DNA from: Canna indica
Taxonomy: Eukaryota > Streptophyta > Magnoliopsida > Zingiberales > Cannaceae
Length of the DNA: 64,000 bases
Assembly (NCBI GenBank): GCA_034359265.1
Contig: CP136891.1
Coordinates: 82,850,001 to 82,914,000 of the forward strand
Reading direction: 5' to 3'
Shown here: piece by piece, positions 9,850-21,216 of the stretch
How the letters are laid out: the number at the start of each line of letters is the position of its first letter
How positions within the stretch are numbered: position 1 is the first letter of the stretch
The notes under the pieces: generated by a model
Database searches by the model: none
Told to the model about the DNA's origin: nothing
What the model saw: the letters and a program-made list of their open reading frames with translations, nothing else
Made by a program: the position numbers and the translations under genes

Positions 9850-10700
9850 ATATGATCTATTTTATCCGTACATGATTCATTATGTAAGGAAACAACTAAA
9901 ATGTGCAAATTGAATATAATTTAAAATTGAACTAACGAGGAGAGTTGTACCAGCGTTAGATAAGAGATTAGGATGTCAAACACCCAATTAAAAAATCATA
10001 AGTTTCACAAGGGATCTTACAGGGACTACCGTAGAACCTAAATACTTGAGAGGGAATTTATCTAATGAGGCGCATATTCTTCTAATGATTGTTTGAGAGA
10101 TGAGAAAATTAAAACTAGTACGTAGTAGACAAATATGTTTGAATCCAATTAATATACTTAATTTTCAAGAAAATTATAAGCATGTGAAACACCATTCTAA
10201 GAAAGTTTATCAAAAGTTTATTCTAAATTAATTTTAACCAACACGTAGGGATTTCTACCTTTTGTTCTAACTGAACTATCTCTTGGGTTAATAGGATGTC
10301 ATCATAAAATTTTTTACCCCTAATAAACTTGTGTGACTAATTAAAAGGAATAAGAGGTTTTTATTTTATTAGCAAGAATTTTAATTAAAATTCTATAAGA
10401 TAAATTACAAAGCTCAATGAGCTGAAAATCTTTAATGGTGGATACACGAGTACATTTCTAAACAAAAATTAAAATAGTTTGATTATGGTCATAAGGCAAG
10501 ACAACTTATTGATGAAAATTAGAAAGATATTTAGTAAAAAAATTAGCGATAATATGTCAATAATGCTTATAAATTTATGTGGTAAAATCAATACTTGGAA
10601 CTTTTATCATTTTGCAATATCTTAATAACATACCAAACTTCATCGTAACAAGAATAAAAAATACGACAAATATTTTTAGGATGACAGCTATGCAATCAAT
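9850..10700 (-). pseudogene. Degenerate LINE (L1-type) reverse transcriptase fragment
   Basis: Minus-strand translation across several frames gives recognisable non-LTR reverse-transcriptase blocks in order. A FRPISLCN-like block reads FQLIELCNLSYRILIKILAN (about 10430-10370). It is followed by KKFYDDILLTQEIVQLEQK (about 10310-10250), and further downstream by a block resembling the LxxNxxKLPFKYLG region (about 10080-9900). Many stops and frameshifts are present. This is an old retrotransposon remnant between the two GULLO copies. Confidence 0.6.
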
Positions 10701-10799
10701 TATGGGGAGGAACAATTAATGGTAGCTTCAAAAATACCAACCTCTGGGGAGGACCAAAGGTCCTTATACCAACCAGTGCTAAAATTATCGTGTCCGATC

Positions 10800-11100
10800 T
10801 ATTATCTATTTTATCCGTACATGATTATTCTTTTAGAGAACAAATAAAATGTGCAAATTAATGAATGGAATTTAAAATTGAGTTAACGAGGACAGTTCTA
10901 GCTACCAGCATAAAAGATAATAGATTAGCATGACAAGGATCCAATTTGGACTTTTTCTTATGACGTGAAAAATCATAAGTTTGACATGGGAATCTTTCAT
11001 ATAGAACCTAAATACTTGAAAGGTAATTTGTCCAAATTCATACCTAATGAGGCACATATTCTTCTAATGGTTGTTTGAGAAATGTTCTCTAAAAAATTCC
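10800..11100 (-). pseudogene. Second LINE fragment (PFKYLG region)
   Basis: This block is related in direct orientation to 9880-10130. It shares the sequence around ACATATTCTTCTAATG and AACCTAAATACTTGA. In the minus frame it reads ICASLGMNLDKLPFKYLG, a block typical of the C-terminal part of plant LINE reverse transcriptases. It is a separate LINE remnant or a local duplicate. Confidence 0.55.
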
Positions 11101-11656
11101 AGATTTTGTAAATTTTACTTTTTGACTAATTAAAATAATATAATTATCAAAAATTTATTCGAATGTATTTAAACTTTTTTGATTTGCTCTAAAAGCAAGC
11201 AAGATATCATCAGTATGACTGATCCATATTGCGTAAAGAGTTTCATATTTTGGAAGGAGTAATAAGATTTTTAAAAAAATAAAAAAATTATCATATTTAT
11301 AACTGTTTGAGCAACTAACACGTAAAAAAAGAGTAAGTAGATGAAAATAATTTTATTTTTTTTGAATTTTTTAATTTAATTGATCTCAATTATATATAAA
11401 AAATTTAATGTCGATTCGGTGGGTTCCAATAATTACCCTAAAGGAAACTAATAATACAGAAATTGAATAGATCAATTAATATCAGAGCACGCAATCTTAT
11501 TTATTCATGCACGTGAAAATGTTGTCTAAATCCCAGACAAGGTTTATTTACGCTGGAATTGAATCGGCGAAGTCACAAGCCAACATTTATTTATCTCTTT
11601 TTATCACTCCTAGAGAGAGATTCCTGAAATCAAGACCACACGAGCGACGAGATTAA
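11101..11656. other. AT-rich spacer downstream of GULLO copy B
   Basis: No coding, RNA or repeat structure that I can support. Confidence 0.4.
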
Positions 11657-13325
11657 TTAAACTATTAAAGCATGCGACACATCATGCGCTCTCTGCACGC
11701 CCATCGTCGTCTCGACCTTACGGCACACACGAGCTTCTCCATAAACCTGCCCTGCTCTGCAGTAATAACCCTGTCCAGGAGCGCAGTGGTCATCAATCGA
11801 GCAAATGCAGAGCCCCTCGAGAGCGCACCCCTCTCCCTCCACCACCACCTCCTTCCCATTCAACCCCAGCACCGCATCACTCCAGTCCGACGACAACAAC
11901 CCCTCGCTGTCGTACCGCTGCATCACGTCCACGAACTTGTCCAACTTCGCCCCCAACTTGTCCCTCATCCCCAGGAACGCGATGTTCCTGTTCTTCCCCC
12001 AGTGCGGCATCCCGTTGTACTTGAACAGCGCCATCTGCTCGACCTCCTCGAGCACGTCCTCGAACAGCCGCGGCTGCAGCGGGTCCCGGGAGCGGTAGTA
12101 GGTGATGTCGATGTCGACGGCGTCCTCCGTCTTGCCGAGGAAGGCCGTGGAGTTGCGGACGAAGCGCATGAAGAAGCCCAGGTAGAGCTCGGTGCCGCAG
12201 AGCGCGCTGGGGTTGGCGTCGCGGAGCTGCTTGACGTCGGCGACGAAGCCGGTGATGTTGGCGAAGGGGATGCTGATGGTGGTCTGGTGGTAGAAGAGCC
12301 CCCGGAAGCGAGGATCCCAGCCGCAGGCCTTGTTAAGCTCGTCTTCTTCGCTCCGCAAGCACGAACCCGCAGACTGCATGTCGCTTTGGTTTCCGATGAC
12401 AGGATAACCGGTGAAGTTGGAGGTGCCGCCATCGTTGTTCTTGAGGCCCATTCCGAATAAAATTAAAGCGTTCACTTGAATCACGGACCGATTGCATTTG
12501 GCAATCGCGTTTTCGGTCCGCTCGTAGGACTCCTCTGCATGCAATAGATCGATTCCATTTGTAAGAGACCAATATCAATAATCTTCTTTTGATTATACAA
12601 AATGTATAGTCGAGACCTAAAGCACGCGAGAAGGCGACGAGGCCGGTTCTCTGCGCTTGGAAGCCCAAGAAATCGTTCAGGCCTCTTCCCTTAGTGGTTA
12701 TGGGGAGCTTGAAGTCGTCGCGGTAGATGACTTTGGCCTGAGAGGGATACCAAATGATGTCGCCGTAGGGCGTTGCAGCGGCGAAGGAAGAGATGTTTTG
12801 CTCGAAGTCGATGTCGTCGCTTACGATCCTGTTGGTGATGGAGCGCTTAAACATCGGTTCCAGTTGAAGGGTGACCTGCGTATTAGAATTATTAGTCGGT
12901 TCTAATTAATAAATTTCTTGTCAGCCAATGCATGCACAATGAGGAACAATATAATGGATAAATCAGTCAAATATAATTTCGGGTACAGTCGGATATAGAT
13001 ATTTCGGGTACAGTGAGTCGTCAAATATAATTTCGGGCAGAGTGGGTCAAACATATTTGTGTTATATTTAATAATTATTATTGTAAAAAGTTTATATTAT
13101 TACATTAAATTAATTATATAATTTTATATTTTAAAATAGTAATATCAAATATAAATATTAAATTATTAATATTTGTATTTCTTATCCTAAATGAAAACAA
13201 ACAACATTTGAGAGTCTAATCTTAATTTGATCTTTTTATCTGAAATTTATATCAAATATATAAGAGCATATTTGCTTAAGGAGGATAAGAAAAGAATTAA
13301 TATTCATTATATATTTAATGCATGA

Positions 13326-13327
<2 letters not shown>

Positions 13328-13392
<65 letters not shown>
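13328..13392. repeat. (TA)n microsatellite in GULLO copy B intron 1
   Basis: Pure TA tract of about 32 units inside the first intron of copy B. Copy A lacks it. Confidence 0.9.
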
Positions 13393-13396
<4 letters not shown>

Positions 13397-13669
13397 AACG
13401 TACATCAAATTTAGAAAATTTATATCTAATTAATCCTTGACGTCATTTATTAATTCAATTCAACCTACCCTATTTCAAACACACCAAGTTATTTAAATCC
13501 TTTTTATATTCTTTTATTTTATTTTCTTCTGACTCATACAGTAAACAAATAGTTAATATTAATTTATATCTGGTCATATCCTTATTTATCATACAAAGTA
13601 AACATATTCTGATAAAAATAATTAGTTTATCCATTGAGATCTTTTATCACGAATAATCCTAATTAGATT

Positions 13670-13670
<1 letters not shown>

Positions 13671-13729
<59 letters not shown>
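13671..13729. repeat. (ATT)n microsatellite abutting the intron 1 donor of copy B
   Basis: About 20 trinucleotide units (TAA on plus) begin immediately after the GT of the exon 1 donor. The tract could disturb donor recognition. Confidence 0.9.
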
Positions 13730-13730
<1 letters not shown>

Positions 13731-14468
13731 CTGCGAGATAACTCCAAGAACGCCGAGAGAAACCTTGGCAGCCAACAGCTCCTCGTCCTAGCTCCTCGCC
13801 AAGGCTTATGATCTTGGCGTAGTATCCATCCACCGCCACCGGGCTCGGCACCACCAACCTCATCCCCACCACGTACTCATGCACCGCCGATCCCTTGCCG
13901 AACACCGAGCTGCCGTGCGACCCCGTGCTCAGCAGCCCGCCCAGCGTCACCCCCTGCCAGTATGGCGAGTGCGGCAGCGCCAGACCGCTGGCGGCCGCCG
14001 CGTCGAGCAGCGCCCTCAGCGTGATCCCGGCATCGAACGTCATCCTTGCCCGTGCCACGTCGACGTTCACCGTCCGGTTCAGCCGCGCCGTGCTGATGAC
14101 GAGCCCCTGCCCGCTGGGCCCGCCGGGGCAGGACAGCTTGGGCATGCTGTGGGCGTACACGGTGACGGCCTTCATGTGCTGCTTCTTGGCGGAGGCGTCG
14201 GAGACGGCGAGCAGGAGCTCCTGCTCGGTGGCCGGGAACGCGACGGCGGCGACGGCGCAGGTGCTGCGGTCGGGGAAGGTGCCGTAGGCGTTGGTGACGT
14301 TGCAGTCAGAGTTGCCGGACCGGCACACGACGACCGGCCCCGGCGGCGATCCTCGCACGAGGAGGAGCGGGACGGAGAGGGTGGAGAGGAGGACAACGAG
14401 GGAGGCGACCCGAGACATTGTGAGATGAGTAGATGACGGATGTGTGTCCAATAAACAAGAAGTTGGTG

Positions 14469-14477
14469 GTATTTATA
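14469..14477 (-). promoter_or_regulatory. TATA box of GULLO copy B
   Basis: TATAAATA on the minus strand, about 55 bp upstream of ATG 14418. The same box and about 150 bp around it are duplicated at the head of copy C (24500-24650), which marks this block as the ancestral promoter. Confidence 0.65.
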
Positions 14478-14529
14478 AGTAAAGGCTCGCTCGGTGCATA
14501 AATTGGAAATTAAAAATAATCAGAAGCTG

Positions 14530-15354
14530 GATGAGAAAACTTCACCCGAGCCATCGGACTAGTATAGAAGATATTTTACCCATAAAATTTATGAGCAATT
14601 TAACTGACGGATAAATAATTTGTTAGAATTGATTTATTTTATACCAATGACAAAACTTTTCTTTAGTATAGAATATGACTTTCAACAATAAATATTATCT
14701 GCATTTATAAAAATTATATATACTAACAAATTATATTACTGTTAGTAATATTCACTGTTATTAAATGTCATTTACTTTGTAGTATGTGATTTACGTATAG
14801 GGATCTAAGTAAGTTGCACTTTTCTCGTTGTATTTAAAAGAAAAAGATAATTGTATTATCATATTGCATTGAATGATATACTTAATTTATATTTTCAACA
14901 TTGTAAGATTAGATAATTTATAAATTATTGACTTATTTATTTTATTTTTGAACAAAATATGTTATTTTTTATATTAACTTCAAATGAAATTATTTTTTAT
15001 ATATAAAATAAATTATATATTATATTAGTTATATAAAAAAAATTATATTATGTTTTACATAAATGCGTTAAAATAATAATTTATAAATAAATTTTATTTT
15101 ATTTTCATATATTCTAATATATAAATATTAAAATAATAGTATATTGGTCATTTAATGTATATTTTTCAGAAAGTACTCTTATCAATCAAACATGTAACGA
15201 GTGAAAAGTTACACTTTATATTAAATAATTTTTTGTCAACCAAATATATTTTGGATACTTTTCGAGAAATATAGGCGAAAAATTAATTTAAGAAATTATA
15301 TTTTTTCACATAAATTTACTAATTTCATAAATTAATTTACCATGTAGACATAAG
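14530..15354. other. AT-rich spacer upstream of GULLO copy B
   Basis: Very AT-rich DNA without recognisable genes or element ends. Confidence 0.4.
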
Positions 15355-16375
15355 TAGAGGTGGCAACGGGCCGGGCCTACCCATGGGCGGCACGGGCCCG
15401 ACCCGACACAACTGTGCCCAGGAGACGGGTCGGGCTCGCCTCCTGGACACGCGGCCCGTGCTAGGCACAACCCGCGCACCGTGCGGGCCCGAGCACGGGG
15501 TAGGCCTGGCGCACGCTAGACCTAGGTCGGCCCGAGCCAGACTTGGCTCGGGCCGGCCGATAATGTTTATATATATATATATTAATTTTGTCTTCATTTC
15601 TATAAATATCATCTTCTTCTATATTTCTTCTATCTTCATCTCTAACTCTTTCTCTCAACTCTCAACTCTCAATTCTCAATTCTTAACTTTCTTACTCTCA
15701 ACAATCTAAGTTCATTTACAATCATTCTCAAGACCATTTTAAGTTCATCAATGAGACAACGATTCAAGATGGCTGTTAATTTTTTTAATCTCTTAAATTT
15801 GTTTCATTGATCAGTATAATATTTATAGTTTTTATATTTTTAATTTTTACTAATGGCGGATGAAGATTTTTCAGGTTATACTCCACAAATTGGATAAAAT
15901 ATGTTAAGAAGAATTGCCTCCTACTACTCCTACCACTCAACAAAATCAAAACATAGAGATAAATTCATCTGTTAATTTATGTCCATCGGGTAGAAAAAAA
16001 TGTATGGTATAAGAATATTTTGAGAAAATTATTGAAGCTGATGGCACCATAACAAAAGCCCAGTGCAAAAAATGTCGAAATTTTTTTTTCGATTTCAACA
16101 ACTGGAGGAACTGGTCATCTATTACGTCATGCAAATGGTTATGACAATAAGGTTACACAAGCTTAATAAATTCTTAATTTTTTTTTGGTTTAACAGTTTT
16201 TTCGTATAATCATGATTTTCAACGTCGAAAATTTGCAAAATTAATTGTTCAAAGTGAATCTCCTTTTAGTTTTGTTGATCAACCAAGATTTTCTAGTTTT
16301 TTCAGAAGGATAAACGAACCAACATCGCAGACGCATATAACGAATATAATACCAAATAAATTAGAAAACACCACA
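15355..16375 (+). mobile_element. Decayed hAT element with a BED-finger transposase fragment
   Basis: Starts with TAGAGGTGGCAACGGG, a typical plant hAT terminus with a GC-rich subterminal region. From about 15853 (ATGGCGGATGAAG) to 16165, pieces in shifting frames spell a BED zinc finger: EYFEKIIEADGTITKAQCKK, then a GGTGHLLRHA-like block. At about 16190-16340 there follows FQRRKFAKLIVQSESPFSFV, the conserved block after the BED domain in hAT transposases. Stops and frameshifts are frequent. The right end was not found, so the element is truncated. Confidence 0.65.
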
Positions 16376-17376
16376 TTAGGGGATCATGCTGGGGTTCGAA
16401 CCCCATACCTCTAGGCAGTGCTAGTCATAGTTGGCTATTTGTTTTTAATTATTATTTCAATTAGAGTGTGCATTTTTAGTATATTCTATTGTTTGTTTGA
16501 AAGTAAGGTGAGCATCATTCACCGAGCCTTTTTAACTATGTCAAAGCTTTCGGGGTAATTAACCCAAAAAGTTTGTAATCTAAGATTTTTTTTGGTTGGA
16601 GATTTTTATTGATAGTAATTAAAAGTAAAAGTGTTAATTAACATTTCAGGGTAATTAATTGATTCACTACTAGAAATTAGGTCTTCAGCAACGGCCGCTC
16701 AAGCCGTTGCTATTTGCAACGGCGTTCTTACGGTCGCTCGAGCCATTGCAGATATTTGTATCTGCAACGGCGTTCTAACGAACACGCGAGCCGTTGCGGA
16801 TTATTTTAATTATCCGCAACGGCTTTCTAACGGAAAGGTGAGCCGTTGCTGATATTTTAATTATCAGCAACGGCTTTCTAACGGACAAGTGAGCCGTTGC
16901 TGATGATAACTTATCAGCAACGGCTTTCTAACGGGCGAGTGAACCGTTGCTGATAAGTTTATATAGGGCACCGGTCGCGCCCGACCCTTCTTCCTCCCGC
17001 TGCTGCCGCCGCCGCTGTCGACGCCGACGACGCCTCTTCCTCCTCCCGCTGCTGTCGACTTGTTCAGGTATGCCTCGCCGGCCGGCCGTCTCTTCTCGTT
17101 GCGGCCGGCGGGAATCAATCCGACCGAAACCCTATTTCTAGGGTTTCGGCCGGCGGCGGTCGACCGATGGCCGCCGCCGGACCTTGTACAGTGGCCGGAC
17201 AGTGTGTCCGGCCACTGTACGCCGGCGCCGGAGGGTGGACTCCGGCGCCGAAATTTATAATTTTATATATAATTTATATTGTTTTATAATTGTTAATTAA
17301 TTGTTTTATAATTGTTAATTAATTGTTTAGATTAATTGTTTAATTTGTTAGATTAATTATTATGGTTTATATTAAT

Positions 17377-17584
17377 TTCGGACGCGCGCCGGAATCGTCC
17401 ACTTCGAACGCGCGCCGGCATCGTCCACTTCGGACGCACGCCGGAATCGTCCACTTCGGACGCGCGCCGGAATCGTCCAATTTGGACTCGCGCTGGAATC
17501 GTCCACTTCGGACGCGCGCCGGAATCATCCACTTCGGACCCACGCCGGAATCGTCCACTGCGGACGCGCGCCGAAATCGTCCAA
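17377..17584. repeat. 26-bp minisatellite, 8 units (element 2)
   Basis: Same 26-bp unit as in element 1, with 8 copies. It lies 3' of the leader and is spurious as coding sequence. Confidence 0.92.
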
Positions 17585-17749
17585 TATGGACTCGAGCTGT
17601 CTCGAAACATTTAGAAAATAATCATCCATCCGACGAGTTGATATGTTTCACGTACGCATCGACGAGTCGGATATGGTTTAGCAAAACCTTAGATCCGTTC
17701 GGGGATTGTATGTTCGTGTAAAAGAAGTTGATATGTTTCACGTACGCAT

Positions 17750-18726
17750 CAGATGGACATTTAAATATATTTTGTCACTCTGGTCGTGCTTTTGGTTCTC
17801 GTCCATCTCGACACTTAAGCGATGAAGAGTATTATTTGACACACTTGTATGTATTACTCAATTGTCCAGAGATTGAACAATTCATTGAAATATTTGACAT
17901 TGAGATGGTGCAAAAATACTCTATTCACAACGATCAAGAATTGGAGAGATTACGGAATCGTGATTTCCCTACTTGGATTTAGACTTACAGTAAAGACCAC
18001 AGAGCTGAAATAGGTGAAAGAATATTTGAGTTTGTTAGTGGACCGTCGCGACTTGTGTCGTGCTATAGCGGATATTTTGTTAACGGGTATAAATTTCACA
18101 CGGTTGAATATTCATTTACAAAGAAGACGATGAATGCTGGGGTCTGCGTGAAAGGAACAACCTATATTGAATGTGATATGGATTTTTATGGACTGGTGGA
18201 AGAAGTGATAGAGTTGCACTACTTCAGCTTGAAATCAGTGATCCTATTTAGATGACATTGGTTCGATACAACAGAAAGGGGCATGAAAGTTCATCCAAAA
18301 TATAAACTTGTTGAGGTTAATTACAAATCGAAATTGGCAGCAAATGAGCCTTTTATATTGGCATCACAAGCCGAACAAGTATATTACGCGAAGTATCCGG
18401 CTCGAAATAAAGATAGAGCAGATTGGCGTGTAGTCTGTAAGACAAAAGGTAAAGGAAAAATTAATCCGATAGTAGGAGAAAATGATCCTCCTGGTTTCTA
18501 TCAAGAAGATGATCTTCCTGCTGCGGATCGTATTATTCCAATACTCGAGGATGCAGACACAACGTCAATTCAATTAGAAGTTGAATATGCTGATGATGAC
18601 GATCATGAAATTGAGGAAGCTGGAGATGAAGAAGAGGAAGAAGAGGAAGAAGAGGAAGAAGAGGAAGAAGAGGAAGAAGAAGAAGAATTCGAAGACTATT
18701 ATTCAGATGATGAGGAAAAATTATAA
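17750..18726 (+). pseudogene. C-terminal CACTA transposase remnant (element 2)
   Basis: Aligns with the intact-looking stretch in element 5. It covers SDGRLNIFCHSGRAF, the region around VSCYSGYFVN, and the DUF4216-type domain (VECDMDFYGLVEEV, WRVVCKTKG) with its acidic tail. Two nonsense codons break it: TAG at 17980-17982 (CAG in element 5) and TGA at 18253-18255 (TGT in element 5). The catalytic half is deleted. At the deletion junction a 24-bp copy of a nearby sequence is inserted. Confidence 0.85.
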
Positions 18727-18795
18727 AGTATATATTTTATTAAATATATATCTACTATTTATACAATAATCTGATTATATGTCTGTTCGACAGAT

Positions 18796-20306
18796 ATGTC
18801 TGGTCGTGGTTATCGACGCAGGAGAGCTTCGGAGTCTCCGATCGGTGAGACTCCAGCACTTACTCATGCTGCTGATCCTCCTGTTGCTGATCCTCATGAG
18901 GATGATACTGCCGAGGCTAGTACATCCAGACGCAGGCGGCCACGCAGGCCGAACAGGTGGCAGCCTCCACCAACCACAGAGTCAAGTAGATTGATTAGCG
19001 TGATTGGGGAGCGGTAATATATCATGAATTATGAATCATTATAAATTCATTATATCATAATATAATATTAAAATTTATTTTTGTTGTGCAGGTTCGAGCA
19101 AGAAGAAGTGCCGAGGAGCATTTCTTCTACTATTCGACGATACATGCACGAGGCATGGCCTACGTGGTCTCACGTGCCTAGCGAGCACGTCGACATGTTA
19201 TGGCGCGAGTTTGAGGCACGTATTTTTTTTTTTACATGCATGAGGATATATTAATATTGGTACTGATATTATTATTTTGCAGGCTCGCTATACATGGGCC
19301 GAGGACCAGAGGTCCTTCATTTACGCTGCTTGGGAGGCTATTTCCCGGGCAAGGTACAACGGGCAGCTGGGGCAGGCTCGGTCCCAAGCGATGGCCCGAG
19401 CTGGGACCACTAACATCGCGGAGACTCGGGGATACGGTCCCGGTTGGATTACTCCGGATATATGGGACCGGCTCGTGGGGATATGGTCGACGGATCGATG
19501 GCAGGAGATTTCTCGAAATGCGGCTAGAAATCGCATGTCGGGGGGAGCAGCGCGTCACACCGGCAGCTCTGTTGCATTTGCAGTGCACGCAAACCGTATG
19601 GTAAGTATATCTTTTAATTATATATTTTATTTGTTACTATGTTTACTAATTAATGTATTTGTTTTGTAAATGGAGACGACGGTGTCGGATGACGGGACTG
19701 TCCAGCGACCCTCCCCGATGGCGGTGTTTGAGCGGACTCACCGTCGAGCACATGGGACGGGGGAGTACATCCACAACCGCGCTGCATACATTATGGTAAC
19801 AATATATTTGTTTAAATTATTCATTGTATATTTATAATTTAAGTTTTATGATAAATATTAAATAAAAAATCATACTCGAGTAGGAGACGTACAGCCAGAC
19901 GGTGGTGCAGCGCGGGGGTACCCCCGAGGACTTTGACGCAGCATCGTGGGTCGAGGCCGCAGGTGGCTGGGACCATGGCCGCGTATATGGCTTCGCAGAT
20001 AGTGGTCATGCGCGAGCCGTGCTAGGGCCACTTGGGGCACCGACCCCTCCGGTCGCTGGTGAGCGGCCGCCCACCTCTAGATCCAGTTATGATCATAGTA
20101 GCAAAATAAGGACTCTAGAGGAGACGGTCGCGCGTCAGAGTCAGATGATGGAGGAGATGCAAGCTATGCTACGCAACATGTCAGGTCATCCCGAAGCAGG
20201 CATCTCTTCGGCATCATCTAATCCATCGTCCTCGAGTCAGTCCACGCCGGTGTACACTCAAGCACTCCAGACCCCGCCATATGATCCAGACCATCCTCCG
20301 TCGTGA
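18796..20306 (+). CDS. TNPA-like CACTA protein, five exons, intact (element 2)
   Basis: Exons are 18796-19013, 19092-19215, 19283-19600, 19676-19795 and 19884-20306, giving 400 residues with no stop. It has the same Transposase_24 organisation as element 1: Arg-rich N terminus, RYTWAEDQ core, C-terminal coiled coil and Ser-rich tail. It is 9 residues shorter because the coiled coil reads ARQSQMMEEMQAMLRNM instead of the TELMERQSQ form. Intron 2 again needs a GC donor, and intron 3 ends in GGAG rather than GTAG. It may supply end-binding protein in trans to other copies. Confidence 0.8.
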
Positions 20307-20589
20307 TCGTGAGATTTTTTGTTTGGATATTGAACTTGTTACTGAGATATTGAACTTGTTTAACTTATTTTATTTGGATATTGATACTTCAATTTTGTAT
20401 TTGAATTGTTTTTATACTATCATGGATAATTATCAATATAAATATAATTGTTTTGATGTATATCTTGGTGTGTTTGTGATGTGTGAATGAATGTGTGTAT
20501 GAGGGTATAGGTGTGTGAGTTATGTATCAGATAATGTATCAATGTATCAATGGAAATTTTTAATTTTCAAATTTTTTCTTTCCAGGTAC

Positions 20590-20946
20590 ACATCATCAGC
20601 AATGGATTTCCCACGGCCGTCCGTGGGAAAGCCGTTGCTAAAAGTGTATCGAAAGCCGTTGCTGATGAGCTACAGCAACGGCTTAGCGACGACCTTTTAC
20701 TAACGGCGTTGCTACGGACTTAGCGGCCGTTGCTATTAATGTTATCAGCAACGGCTCCGGGTCTGTGGCAAAACCGTTGCTGATAATATTTTTAGCGACG
20801 GTCCGAGCGGCCGTTGCTGATAATGTTTTGAGCGACGGCCCGAGCGGCCGTTGCTAATCCGTCACTAAGTTACCAGCAACGCGACTTTATGTCACGGCTC
20901 TATTGCAACGGCGCGGCCGTTGCTGATGCCCATTTTTCTAGTAGTG
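20590..20946. repeat. 3' subterminal array of CACTA element 2
   Basis: Stem-loops of GCAACGGC/GCCGTTGC, including a TTTCCCACGG...CCGTGGGAAA palindrome at about 20608-20632, ending at the CACTA terminus. Confidence 0.85.
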
Positions 20947-21216
20947 ATTGGAAATACCTCGAAGAAAATCATGAGTAACATTAACACAGTACAAAAAAAG
21001 AATCCAATCAACATCTAGAAGAAGAAGAAAACTTTATCTAAGCGAATTAAAATTCTATCTCTGTCAAACCCATTCTTGAGTGGTAGGGTCATTCATGAGT
21101 GAGGTGGGTCGAGTTTAGAAGAAAGCCGACCCAATCCGGCCAAGTGTAATCACAAGGTTGGTTCAAAATTTTCACATTTCAAACTCGGCTCGACCCGACC
21201 TAGTTCGAGTCGAGTT

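Larger units (their letters stand above)
11657..14418 (-). pseudogene. GULLO copy B, full length but frameshifted in exon 1
   Basis: Tandem paralogue of copy A with the same structure. Exons (minus) are 14418-13731, 12875-12617 and 12534-11657, with introns of 855 and 82 bp. The first ATG is 14418 (MSRVASLVVLL, signal peptide), about 55 bp downstream of a TATAAATA at 14469-14477. The FAD motif [14 protein letters not shown] and the C-terminal [10 protein letters not shown] and HWGKN are all present. The summed exon length (1825 bp) is not a multiple of 3. An extra CTAG at about 13788-13791, where copy A reads [11 protein letters not shown], shifts the frame so the last 20 codons of exon 1 are wrong and exons 2-3 are out of frame. 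Exons 2 and 3 remain open, so the break is recent or an assembly error. Intron 1 starts with an (ATT)n tract directly after the donor. Confidence 0.8.
16665..20946 (+). mobile_element. CACTA element 2, complete ends, non-autonomous
   Basis: CACTACTAGAAA begins at 16665 and the complementary terminus ends at 20946. The target duplication ATT lies at 16662-16664 and 20947-20949. The element is 4282 bp with the same modules as element 1. The long hairpin is absent, and the transposase is reduced to its C-terminal part with two stops. The TNPA-like gene is fully open. Confidence 0.95.

Noticed and set aside
13663..13735. Poly-Ile extension of the GULLO copy B exon 1 frame
   Set aside because: It reads through the intron donor into the (ATT)n tract in the shifted frame. 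Splicing at 13731 is conserved with copy A.
15383..15709. 108-codon plus-strand frame
   Set aside because: It spans the GC-rich subterminal repeats of a hAT element and has no domain or splice context.
16385..16440. Possible tRNA (GGGGTTCGAACCCC)
   Set aside because: Only a T-arm-like palindrome is present. No acceptor stem or anticodon arm can be folded around it.
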